A stretch of 64,000 bases of DNA from Ambrosia x helenae (lineage: Eukaryota > Streptophyta > Magnoliopsida > Asterales > Asteraceae): the NCBI GenBank assembly GCA_030844895.1, contig CM061223.1:34257435-34321434 (forward strand), in the 5' to 3' direction. The position numbers and the translations under genes were made by a program. Within the stretch, counting starts at the first letter, position 1, and every line of letters begins with the position of its first letter. Positions 45,660 to 56,209 of this stretch are shown here, in pieces. The notes below the pieces were generated by a model. That model worked only from the letters and a program-made list of their open reading frames with translations. It searched no databases and was not told the DNA's origin.

Positions 45660-46740
45660 ACAATTAAAACCTTCTCCACGCAAAGTAGAAACTGAAACAA
45701 TATTTCTAGTCACACTAGGAATACAATAAACATTGTTCAAAACAAGCTATAAACCAGAAGGAACTAAAAGAACATATTCTTTATTGCCTTCACAACAACT
45801 CTTTGTCTATTGCCAACATGGACCTCCAAGTCGCCCTGTTTCATCTTTCTAATCTTTCTTAGTCCCTGTAAAACATTACAAAGATTTTAATAACATATAT
45901 ACCTGAGGACTCTCCTCCTGAAGCCTTAGCTTGCTTCAGCTCAGTTAAATACTTAGCACAATTCCTCTTCTAGTGCCCAATTTTATCATAATGAAAACAC
46001 TTGGCATCTTTCCGAGGTTTCTTATTGGCAACGAGTTTGCCCTTTCCCTTTTCCGTTACCTTGATTGCCCTTTTTCTTGGTGTTAGGTTTCTTAATATGA
46101 CCCTCCGTGATCATTAACACTGGTGCAGTTTTGCTAGGTATGTTCACCTCAGCTGTTTTGAGCATCTGATGTAGCTCTGCAAGTGTCTTATCCATCCGTT
46201 CATATTGTAGTTCATAATGAACTAGTCATATGACTTGGGAAATGAGTTTAGGATAACATTCCCAGCTAACTCATCGCTCAATGGGGATTCCAGACGAGCC
46301 AAGTGATCAACATATGCCTTCATTTTTAGCACATGAGTGCTAACTGATGTACCTCTTGTATACGAGTGGTTATGAGTAATCGCATCACATCAAACCTCTC
46401 ATGACGAGCCTTGTGTTGGAACATTTCCACCAGGTACAGATTCATCTCGTATGCCATCATCTCATCCATGTTCCTTTGAAGTTCAGGGATCATGGATGCC
46501 AGCATTAGACATGAGACTTTCAAAGAGTCATCAAAGTTCTTAGAGTAGTTTCTATAAGCAACAGAATTTTGATTGATGGGTTCATCAGGGACTGGCGTTT
46601 CAAGAACATACAACTTGTTCTCCGCCTTGAGAACAATTTTCAAGTTGCGGGTGCCAGTCCATGAAGTTGGAGTGGTTCAGTTTGTCCTTCTCTAAGATGA
46701 ACTTGAGAGAGAATTGGAAGGCGAAATTGATTTTAGATGA
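45660..46740 (-). pseudogene. Copia-3 gag, zinc knuckle and protease region
   Basis: The start codon is at 46740-46738 (MSSKINFAFQ). The gag body is open at 46643-46326 (KAENKLYVLETPVPDEPINQ, then MAYEMNLYLVEMFQHKARHE, typical copia gag). The zinc knuckle near 46010-45970 reads CFHYDKIGH, a stop, then KRNC, so its second Cys is replaced by Tyr and the domain is dead. VHVGNRQRVVVKAI near 45800 belongs to the protease-linker region. Several frameshifts are present, including one just after HSNFMDWH. Confidence 0.75.
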
Positions 46741-46744
46741 CATC

Positions 46745-47551
46745 TACAAAGTTTAAAATTAATTTATAAGTATTTTATGTTTTAAATATCCTAATTTATT
46801 TTATGACCCAAAAGCAAAATTAGTTTTGATGAGACCCCGATTCATCAATACACAGTGAAATGGATTAGCACTATCCACTAGTATAATTAGGTAGATAAAC
46901 AACGATTGTTAATTGTGTCCACTACACAACTCTCCATTTGGGGTTATCGCTAAAAGCGATGTATGTTTAACCCCAACTATGCCCACTTGATGAACAAGCG
47001 ATGTTTGGTCCTTTACTGTTAACTATAACACCGACCTATGTTACACAGTAAACGCGATGATTACTTTCTTTCACGATCAACGCCCAGATGCAGGGTTCAG
47101 CACTAACATTTTGGGTGCCATAAAACATTAATTTAAAATTGGGATTTATTTTATATTTACTATAAATATTTTGAATAACTCGTAGCATGATGCAAGTGAC
47201 ATAATAGATTATTAAATCTAATTTTATATAATTTGCGATAATTGAAACTCCTATCAACACTCGACATGGTATAATTTTAAATACCCTATTTAAACTATGT
47301 TCGTCGTTTTAACGCGAATGAACTTGTTTTAATTTTAATAAAACTCTTTTATTAAATATGCTTTTCAGTTTTATAAAACTTGTTTTAATAAAACCGTTGC
47401 CATGATTGTGAAGATTTTATTTATATTGGGTTATCTAGATTATTTACAATAAATAAAAGACAACCACAAAATATAATCTACATCTACAACTACATCTACA
47501 TCTACATCTACATCTACATCTACATCTTCTACATCTACATCTACATCTACA
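46745..47551. other. Copia-3 leader, proximal part
   Basis: No coding region is visible. It contains CCAGATGCAGGGTTCAGC near 47085-47102 and ends in an (ACATCT)n microsatellite at about 47478-47556, adjoining the Helitron. Confidence 0.5.
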
Positions 47552-49323
47552 TCTACACTATATAATAAAAGAAAACACATGAGGGACACATGGCACTCCC
47601 TCATGAATTCTCTCATTTTATTATTTAATATACATTCAACTCAAATTTAATTATAATAATTGATTTGCAAAACCATGATATAAGTTTATTAAATTAAATT
47701 TTAGTAATTATATTAATAATCATAGTTGTAACTGAAATCATTAATAAAAGAAAACACATGATTCTTTTTTATATAACATATTTATATTTATGTATTATTA
47801 ACTTTGAATTTAAATCATGTACCTTAAACTAACCCATTTTTAAAAAAATTTAATCTGTTATTCTAAGTTTAAAATTAATTTTTTACAATATTTGACAAAT
47901 GATTATTAAGTTTTATTATTTTGGTCATTGTTTTAGATGTTAAACTATGTTCAGCAAATACATATTAATTTTAAATTCTTAAAATAGTTCAAAAGTCAAA
48001 TAAACAAATTAATAATAACACAATGCAATTAGTCAAGCTTTTTTGTGAGACTTTTATATTGTTCAAAACAAATAAATAAAATAAATCAATCAACATTAAT
48101 CGATTTTATCTATAGTAATAAAAGACATCACATGGAGTACATAGAACTCCATTATAAAGCCTCCCATTTAACTATTTCAAACAATACAATTATTTTAATT
48201 TGTTTCTTTATTTAATAATTATTACTTATTCAGATTTTATTTGTTACAACTATAATTATTAATATAAATTATTGGAATTCAGTTTAATATATAATATATA
48301 TATATATATATATTCTATGTTTTTGTAAATCAATTAATATAATTATATTTTAATATAAAATTAGAAATAAATAATAGACATAATTTGAAAATGTTTATGA
48401 ACTAACAAAAGTAATCTTTATTAAAAATTATTTATTTAAGATGATGTATTTATATGTTATTAAATTTAAATCGTGTACCTTAAAAAACGTGTTTTTAATA
48501 TGTGGTCTTTCACTTTAAGTTTAAAACTATATTTCTTACAATATTCTAAACAAATTAAATAAAACAAATCAATCCATATTAATTAAATATTTGATTCAAT
48601 ACAAAACTAAATATGTTTGGCTATTTTCGTATTATAATAGCTTGATATATAAAATATATTTTATATATGAAAATCATTAATTGAAATCTTCATTGACTTT
48701 GTTTTTTCAAGTTAATTCAATAGAGAAATGAAATATCTAAACAGTCTTTGCATTACTAATTCGTTTCAATCTTTATTTTCAGGCTATTAATTTACAAAAT
48801 CTTTTTTTATAATACAATCAAATTGAACCAATAATTGTCATTATGTTTAAGGACACTGATGTTAGAAAAAATGATTATACACTCAAGGTTAGAAATACTT
48901 TGGCTTTGAGGAAACTTGATGTCAAATTCCAAAATGAACAATACTCGATTGGGATGGTTTAACGGGTGAGGATAATACTTTTAAATTAATTTCTTTTTTT
49001 TATATCTTAGCCAAAACAGATTCACCTTTATTACTTTTTTATTTTTGTTTTGTTTTGTTGTACCTGCAGTCTACAAGGTAATAGCTGTGTATGGAAGATA
49101 TATTTTGGAATGTTTGAAAAATTTTTATGTGAATAAAAATGTTTTTTTACAAGAAATCATTTAGGGGCTGATGAATATTTAATATTTTTTCGGTTGTACA
49201 GGAAACATTTTTTATTTTAAATAACATATGTAATCTAATTTTTGTTAATTATATTTTAAATTTATATATAATATATATAATTTAAATTGTTCAACCCGTG
49301 TATCACACGGGTACATAATCTAG
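47552..49323 (+). mobile_element. Non-autonomous Helitron
   Basis: The element starts TCTACACTATATAATAAAAG and ends with a hairpin, ACCCGTG-TATCA-CACGGGT (49294-49312), seven bases before the terminal CTAG (49320-49323). The flanking bases are A on the left and T on the right, as expected for Helitrons, which make no TSD. The 1.8 kb interior is AT-rich and has no Rep/helicase ORF. A second Helitron-like 5' end (TCTATAGTAATAAAAGACAT) lies at about 48109. Confidence 0.8.
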
Positions 49324-49770
49324 TAATAAAATTAAACGAATCGAGCCCCTAATAGGTCGCCCGTTTCATTTTATCCAGAAACGAAATAAACAAGTCTAAA
49401 AGGGTTTCAAAAACTATTTTGATAACTCTCACTTGACCCGAGATCTCTATCTTCAAGGAACATGTTCGCCTTTTTATCTTCGTCTTGATCTTTGTACTTG
49501 AATTATTACAACAATAAATTTGAAAATACAATAAAACCAAATCTATTCTAATCCTATCTATTACACCGGATCCAATATCCTTAATAAAAATACAATCAAT
49601 AAAAAATAAAACATCACAAACACAACGATGACAAGGGTAAAAAACCTAGGGCTCGATTCACATCACAATCCATGAACAACCAAAAGCTTTTGATCTTTTG
49701 TCAAAATAAATAATTTTTGACAAATAAAACATAGATCAAAATTATAACTTTTACCATCTATACGCGCGTA
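49324..49770. other. Copia-3 leader, distal part
   Basis: Untranslated sequence between the Helitron and the primer-binding site; no gene or clear motif seen. Confidence 0.5.
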
Positions 49771-49788
49771 ACCATGGCTCTGATACCA
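49771..49788 (-). promoter_or_regulatory. Copia-3 primer-binding site (initiator Met-tRNA)
   Basis: TGGTATCAGAGCCATGGT on the minus strand is the full 18-base initiator tRNA-Met complement, one to two bases after the LTR end. Confidence 0.92.
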
Positions 49789-49789
49789 C

Positions 49790-50627
49790 AGTTGAGAATC
49801 ATGGTATCAAATACGAAGCGGAAGCAGGTTATATTTGTTTACAAAACCGAATTATATATACAATATATATTAGGCGGATTTATATATATATAATATGTTT
49901 AATTTTATTAATCCGATTAATAAAATATTCCCAATCAGGATCTCAGTTAAAAGCGTATAAACAAATAAATAATAAACAACCATAGAGGGTTTAGTAATCA
50001 ACCTTTGACGACTACACCGGAATTGTAACACACAGGTTACAACGAATTCTCGCTAGAAGGAAGTTCACAATCGAGCACGATCCAACCAAATGGAGGAGTG
50101 GGCTGATGGTGGTTGTTCATGACAATGGAGGGGAAGCCGTGCGGTGGTGGCAGCCAAGGGAGAACAAAAGAGTGAAGTTGTTTTATCATTTTATCAAACT
50201 TATGTCTAGAGTTTGATGTACAACCTCTATTTATAAAGATAAAACTTACACATAATGATTAGTCAAAGTCCTACACTTGACCATTTGACTAGTCAAAGCA
50301 CTTGACCACTTAATTAGTCAAAGTTCTACAATTGACCATTTGACTAGTCAAAGCACTTGACCACTTTATTAGTCAAAGTCTTATAGTTGACCATTTGACC
50401 AATCATAGTATAACCCCTTTTATTTAACAATTAAAATTTCCTTTTAATAATAAACTACTTTACTATTAAGTCCATCGAGTCCAAACAATTTATTATTTCA
50501 CAAATAATAATCCATCCAAACGTAAACTTATCTGATTCGTACACAAACGTGTAACTTTTCGGATCGTACCGGGTCGGGTTACGTTGATCTCGACTTTAAT
50601 TATATCAGTCATACTATATGTCCAACA
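49790..50627 (-). repeat. Copia-3 5' LTR
   Basis: This uninterrupted LTR of about 838 bp serves as the empty-site reference for the copia-2 insertion. The TATA box CTTTATAAATAG is at 50227-50238 (minus). Its plus-strand right end is followed by the TSD AAAAT. Confidence 0.88.
50261..50400. promoter_or_regulatory. W-box array upstream of the copia-3 TATA box
   Basis: Thirteen TTGAC(C/T) cores, counting both directions, lie within 140 bases. They start about 20 bases upstream of the TATA box in the minus-strand promoter. TTGACY is the known binding core of plant WRKY transcription factors. The 3' LTR has a parallel array at 36051-36230 with several cores mutated. Confidence 0.7.
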
Positions 50628-50689
50628 AAAATAATAACATAAGTAACAATTAAGAGGCTCATTTTTACTTATCGCACAGATAATCTAAA

Positions 50690-51041
50690 ATCTTACAAAG
50701 TGTGAGAAGTCTTTGTAGTCATTGTGTTTTAAATTTTGGCTATGATGTTTTCGATTCCTTTTGCATTGTATTATATAGAAAAACACCAAACGTAATAATT
50801 TAAAACACAATCAAATGTATTATAGACATGAAAGTTAAAACACACGATTACTTTCTTCGTATGGTGTTTTAGATTGCATGTCTAAAATACATTAATTAGT
50901 GTTTTGAATTGTTAAATTTTGTGTTTTTATATATAATAATATGCTAAAAGAATATAAAATATATCATGCCTAAAATTTAAAACACAATGGCTATATAGAC
51001 TTCTCACACTTTGTACGAAAAATGACATTTGTACAGGAACT

Positions 51042-51047
<6 letters not shown>
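50690..51047. mobile_element. Inverted-repeat MITE
   Basis: TTACAAAGTGTGAGAAGTC near 50691 is the inverse of GACTTCTCACACTTTGTA near 50999-51016. The next blocks are also inverted (TCATTGTGTTTTAAATTTT with AAATTTAAAACACAATGGC). There is no coding capacity. The outer ends are uncertain, and the right end may extend to CTCTACCCTAT beside the AT tract. Probably a Mutator-type MITE. Confidence 0.6.

Positions 51048-51094
<47 letters not shown>
51047..51094. repeat. (AT)n microsatellite
   Basis: About 46 bases of uninterrupted TA dinucleotides directly abut the MITE. Confidence 0.9.
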
Positions 51095-51097
<3 letters not shown>

Positions 51098-51218
51098 AAG
51101 TCAATGGTATTGATTGTATTGATCCAATAACCTTGTACAATGTCCCTCTTCTTATAGGGATGAATAGACGAGATGCGGGGAGAGAAATATTGGTAACATA
51201 TGAAGACCATTCTAATAC

Positions 51219-51492
51219 ATTTAATTTACTCTTATGTTGTTCTATGATGGCATATATACTTTGTTTTACATATGTGACGCTCTCACTCTTGCTTTACATT
51301 AGTAGCTCTCTGTTACTCATTTAGTGTTGTTTGTATGTCGTGTGTGTGTGTTATGGAGCCGGGGGTCTCTCTGGAAGCAGTCTCTCTATCCGCAAAAGAT
51401 AGGGGTAAGGTCTGCCTACATCCCACCCTCCCCAGACCATACTCTTAGCTATGCTAATTGTTGGATTTACTGGGTAAGGTTGTTGTTGTTGT
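51219..51492 (+). mobile_element. SINE, 274 bp, with Au-like 3' tail
   Basis: Flanked by the 10-base TSD ATTCTAATAC (51209-51218 and 51493-51502). The 3' half reads GGAGCCGGGGGTCTCTCTGG, GGTAAGGTCTGCCTACATCC and CCCTCCCCAGACC, then TTTACTGGGTAAGG and (TTG)n, a recognisable Au-SINE-type tail. The 5' half differs from the SINE at 41337. Confidence 0.8.
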
Positions 51493-51502
51493 ATTCTAAT
51501 AC

Positions 51503-54500
51503 TCCCCCATAGTCAAAGCGGAAGGAAACATGTAAGGATTTAAAAGCATCATGAAATCGACATGAACAAGAGTGGGGACTTTGCGTTCTTGGTGGTCCAT
51601 GAATTAAGTATGGTGTTCTTGGTGTGACCTATGGCTATATGCCAACCAAGTGCAAGGCAGAGTTTTAATAATGGGGGAGTGAGGGACCTAAAGTTAATGC
51701 ACAATAAACTTTGCATACCAAACAACAGTTACAACGGTCTGAATGTCACTTGAGTTTACAATTAACATGATCTGAGAAAGTCTAGTTGGCTAGTATGGTA
51801 GGTTGAAAAAAAGGTAAAAAAAGTAAAATGAAAAGATCTATCTTTTTATGATGTATAGTGAGTGTAAGTTTAAAACTTAGGTGGCAGTAAGAGATCTATT
51901 AAGACTAGCTATAATTATAAGGTGGTTCATCACTTTTATTTTAAAAGCCTCAAAATTGAATACCTACTTTAATTGGTACATATATAGTTAGTACCAATAC
52001 CACTTATTGGTTGGAGAAATTGTCCATTTTTCTTTGCACAAGCCCAAGAGTTTTGACTGAGTTGTGGACATGTACAAATTTGAATTTTCCAAGCCATACG
52101 GTTCGATTTTACATTTGGGTCCGTGCGCACGCGCATGATAGAGAGTAAATGCTAAGAGAATGAGCATGGCCGGCCTTATGGAGCCTAAACGTTTTAATAG
52201 GTTCTATATTTTTTATAAAGTGTAGATTTAGAAATATTTAAAAGTAAATTAGTTTGTCGTTAACAAAATAATTAATCATCTCTTTAAAAAACTCTCCTAA
52301 TTGAATATGTAAATTTGGAAATTACTACTTATATTAATCAATATACAAATATAATTATTTGCATCAAAACTACTTTTCCAAACCCTTAGATATATGGTTA
52401 ACGAAGAAGAGTTGGTTAAAATAAAATGGTTTTCAACTAGATGCTGATGTGACATGTTCTGACAAAGTTAGTAAAAACATGTTAGGTTTGAGAATAAAAC
52501 AACCACATTGGAATCTACACATACAAAAACCAATCAAACACAATACATAACCAACGTTGTGACAATTAACTAGCATTTGGTGGATGTTTCGATACACAGA
52601 TACGTGTTCCAAACCAGTTACTCTCAGATCTAAGCAGCCATTATCATACTCCAAACAGAAGTGGCCAAAAAGACTATGGTTAAGTAATTTAGGGGAGATG
52701 TTTAATTATTATTGTGGCCATTGTTTTGTCACCACATAGTTGTCCAAGACATCTTAATGTCACCATCGTCCCTTCTGGTGGTCAAGAGTGAACAATAATT
52801 ATTTAAGAGTTGTGCTCCTTGTGTGTGTGTAGAGTGGGTCCAGCAACACCTCACCTCACCTCTCCTTTGGTCCATAGGCTTTGGCTGGCTAGTTAGAACT
52901 AAATTATTAATAGTGGTTGAATTTATGTCACCAATAGTAGTAGTAGCTTCCATTTAAATAGACTAATAATATCATTTTATGTCATGAAGCTGGTATAGCT
53001 CTATCACTTCACAAATTTTTTTTTTTTAGATAACAAGACAAAGGATCAATACATTTAACTACTTAAAACCATAACAATCAAGTTACATCTGGATAATGTG
53101 ATATTTCATTCGAATAATTTAACAAAACTAACAAGATGTTAGATCATAAGACACCAAGTACAAGATAAAAAGATTTCAAAACTTAAAATTGCGCCAATCT
53201 TCTCATATCACTCGCTTATTATTAAAAAATACTTCATTTACTGGTTGCCAAATGCAGAAACAAGTCGTAAGGAAAGGATCACCGTATGCACTATCTTGTA
53301 ATTGACTAATGCATGCCTTGTTCAAAGATTTAGTCATATCGAAGAGATCCCAAATAGAAAAAAAAAAGATAGGTGGTATGTTGCACCAATTGTTCATAGT
53401 TACACACATATATTTTTACATATGATTATGTTTTATAGGTGAATTACTGAATATGGATGTGAAATGTTGTTGATAACAATATGGGAAAAGTTTAAAGGGT
53501 TATGCAGCCCATCAATATCTTGAAACCTCAAAGAAAAAGTTGTAAATCTTTCTTTACAAGTGGTCCTCACTTCATTTTAGTTTATCTCTTTCTATCTACA
53601 AATTTATTACCCACATGATCATCTGACACGTGGCAGGTAGACAGGGTTGTTTGGGGTCCAGATCCCTTTTATCACTAATTAATATTTGAAGTTCACTTGA
53701 GCTTGATTTGGTTTGGATTATATCATATACACACTAATTTAAGAATCAAAAGAATATATTCCCCACTTTGCTGAATTACTTTTTTACCTTGGGAGTTCAA
53801 TAAATATATATTATTATATATTATATATATACACACACAAAAACCAATTATATGATGCTCCCAAGGATACCTTGGGTATCATTGAAGTACACAAAAAACT
53901 ACCTATGTATGACAGATATAAACTAATGCCAAGTCTCATTCCTTTATATAGAATCCTAAGTTGGGGGATGGTTAAAGTACTATGGACACATATTTGTGAT
54001 GTCATATTGAATCATTAAATGTTTGAGTCCACTAGTCCACTAAATGTAAATTGTTTTGTCTCAGTATGAAAAATATTAACGATATATTCCTATAAATCAC
54101 CAATACCAGAACGACAGAACCTGACAAGATTTGAACGTCCTCCTCCTCCTCTAGGATAGAAAAAAAAAACCTTACCAACACACCATGTCTCTTAAGGTCA
54201 TGTGGTAAGTGGTTTCACGACCGAATGCATGCCTCATTTGTAAGTACTGGAAGTGTGTATCTTAGTGCGTATATTATGAGTTTTCTCAAGACACTTTCAT
54301 TCAAGAGTATTGAGATTTGGGTCTGATGATCTAGCTTTCTCTTTAGCTTTCTTGGACCTGAAACAGGATTAAGGGCTTGGGCTGTTTTTGGATGTTTTGG
54401 GCTTACTTATTCAATCCAAGTATAGTTACCAATCCCACCTAATGAAATCTTTAAGGAAGATGACACAATATTACAATAAATATATATATGTTTGTTGGAC

Positions 54501-55475
54501 TTATAATAGAATTGGACATTTGGTCCAGAAAGAACTAAGGGCCCTTTAACTTTGTATGGATTTATTTAGCCCAAGTTGTGTCATCAGTCATGGTGGGAAT
54601 TCAATTTATATGTATTTGATTTTTGCCTTGTCTTCACATATGATGCATATAAAGAGACAAAGTAAACGATAGCTGCTGTGCATGTCACCATGTGATGCCA
54701 ATAATTCACTATTTCTATATGCATTGACCACTTGCATATATAAGTTAACGGTCCACCTTCCAATATCTTGCGTCTTATCCTCATCGGGAGACGTGTCCAT
54801 CGTCATATCACTAGACCATATTGGGTTTGAATTCTCATTTGGGTTCAGTTTAGGTAGGCATTAAGACTTAAGACTAGTAGGGTTGCTTTGGTACAATGTT
54901 TATGAAATGTGATGTCTAGATTCATAGATACTCAATAATGATAAAATGATGACATATATATAGAGCGAAACAAATCTATAAAAAATAACACTTAAAAAGA
55001 GCATAACTTGGGCTACAATTGGAGTTACGAGGCAGATCATGTACAAACCTCCGTAAGGGTTTGGCTTAGTTGTCTGACCCAATTTTCGAGCAATTTGGAA
55101 GTTGGGACCAATATTGGTGATTTTCGTAGTTGGGACTGTTATTGGCCAATAATGAATAGTTGAGATTATTTATTTCCATTATTCCTTAAAGATTTACATG
55201 AATTTCGGTGATTTTCAATCTTTTCCATTTTTCCTCTAAAACATGTAAGCCACCGATTGACCTAAATTACACGGGTAATATCTATATCCTTAGTTTCAGT
55301 ATTTAATTGCAAATTGGTAATTTCTAAAATTGGTAACCTACCAATTTTAGAAATCATGCCCACATGTAATGTTTAATTTATTCACAAACATACAAGTTTT
55401 TCTTGATAAATTTATTTGATATATTTGTGGTGCTGCTCTGGTTCATTTGTCATCTAATGAATCCTAATTAGCCCG
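51503..55475. other. 4 kb without recognised repeats or genes
   Basis: No coding region with known domains, LTR, TIR or TSD structure was recognised. Short open frames such as 52953-52729 (minus) and 54806-54584 (minus) show no conserved motif. Base composition is less extreme than the LTR interiors. It could be ancient host intergenic DNA or a promoter region of a gene outside the window. Confidence 0.5.
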
Positions 55476-55483
55476 GTTCTTAG

Positions 55484-55828
55484 TAGGGATGAGCTCGGGA
55501 CGGTATCGGTACCAACCGATACCGATACCGAAAATACCGATCCGAAAACTCTAAAAACCCAATACCGATACCGATACCGAAAACATACGGTACGGTACGG
55601 TACGGTATCGGTTCGGTATCGGTACGGTACCGGTATGGTATCGGTATTTTACCTTAAAATACCGAACCGATACCGATCCCGTACCGATACCGAAAATACC
55701 GAAACCGAAAACCTCTAAATGTGAGTACCGATACCGATACCGAACACCCTCGGTACGGTACGGGATCGGTACGGTATCGGTTCGGGATCGGTATCGGTTC
55801 GGTATTCGGTGGTGTATGCTCATCCCTA
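55484..55828. mobile_element. hAT-type MITE made of CGGTAYCGGTAC repeats
   Basis: The ends TAGGGATGAGC and GCTCATCCCTA are perfect 11-base inverted repeats, flanked by the perfect 8-base TSD GTTCTTAG (55476-55483 and 55829-55836), the hAT signature. The 345 bp interior is almost wholly GGTATCGGTACC-type short repeats in both directions. The open frame across it (YRYRYR-like) is an artefact. Confidence 0.88.
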
Positions 55829-55922
55829 GTTCTTAGTCTAATTAATGCATAATTTTGTTGAAGAAATTGTTAATCCTTATTCGGCTATTATAAATACCCT
55901 ATTACATAAATGGAATGATTTT

Positions 55923-56076
55923 TAATAGATGACAACTAGTCAATTTGTATTATTAGTAAATTGTTTTGTAATTATGATAATGTATATCCCTTCCATAAAT
56001 ATAGGGATATTACTCTTGTATTTATAGATGATGAAATCAATAAGAATGCAAGGTTGTGAACCATAATATTCTAACA
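55923..56076 (+). repeat. Copia-4 5' LTR
   Basis: It begins TAATAGATGACAACTAG and ends ATATTCTAACA directly before the primer site. TATA-like TATTTATAGATG lies near 56018. It differs from the 3' LTR at one position (AATCAATAAG against AATCAATGAG) plus the missing TG. Confidence 0.85.
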
Positions 56077-56209
56077 TGGTATCAAGCCAAAACCCTAGCA
56101 CATCCTAAACTTCTTCTTTCTGTTTTTCTGCGGCCGTAGCATTCTGCTACCAAGCAATAATTTTTTTTTCGATTCCTTTCTTCATCGCCATCCCTCTATT
56201 ATCTTCAAT

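Larger units (their letters stand above)
22043..50627 (-). mobile_element. Copia-3, Ty1/copia element carrying four later insertions
   Basis: The ends are TGTTGAAAATC at 22043 and ATGTCCAACA at 50627, flanked by the TSD AAAAT (22038-22042 and 50628-50632). In minus orientation the order is 5' LTR (49790-50627), primer site, long leader, gag, integrase, reverse transcriptase, RNase H, purine tract, 3' LTR (22043-22090 plus 35617-36453). Insertions are copia-2, two solo LTRs and a Helitron. Without them the element is about 7.8 kb. Each insertion is bounded by its own exact TSD or, for the Helitron, by A/T. Coding is heavily decayed. I do not assign a copia lineage. Confidence 0.88.

Noticed and set aside
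51004..51210. Open frame with an IYIYIY run
   Set aside because: It is a read-through of the (AT)n microsatellite.
52729..52953. Host gene exon (METTTIGD-like frame on the minus strand)
   Set aside because: Only 74 codons, no domain, no splice-linked partners or neighbouring coding evidence.
55551..55823. Protein rich in YRYRYR
   Set aside because: It is a translation of the MITE's CGGTAT-type repeat and has no independent support.
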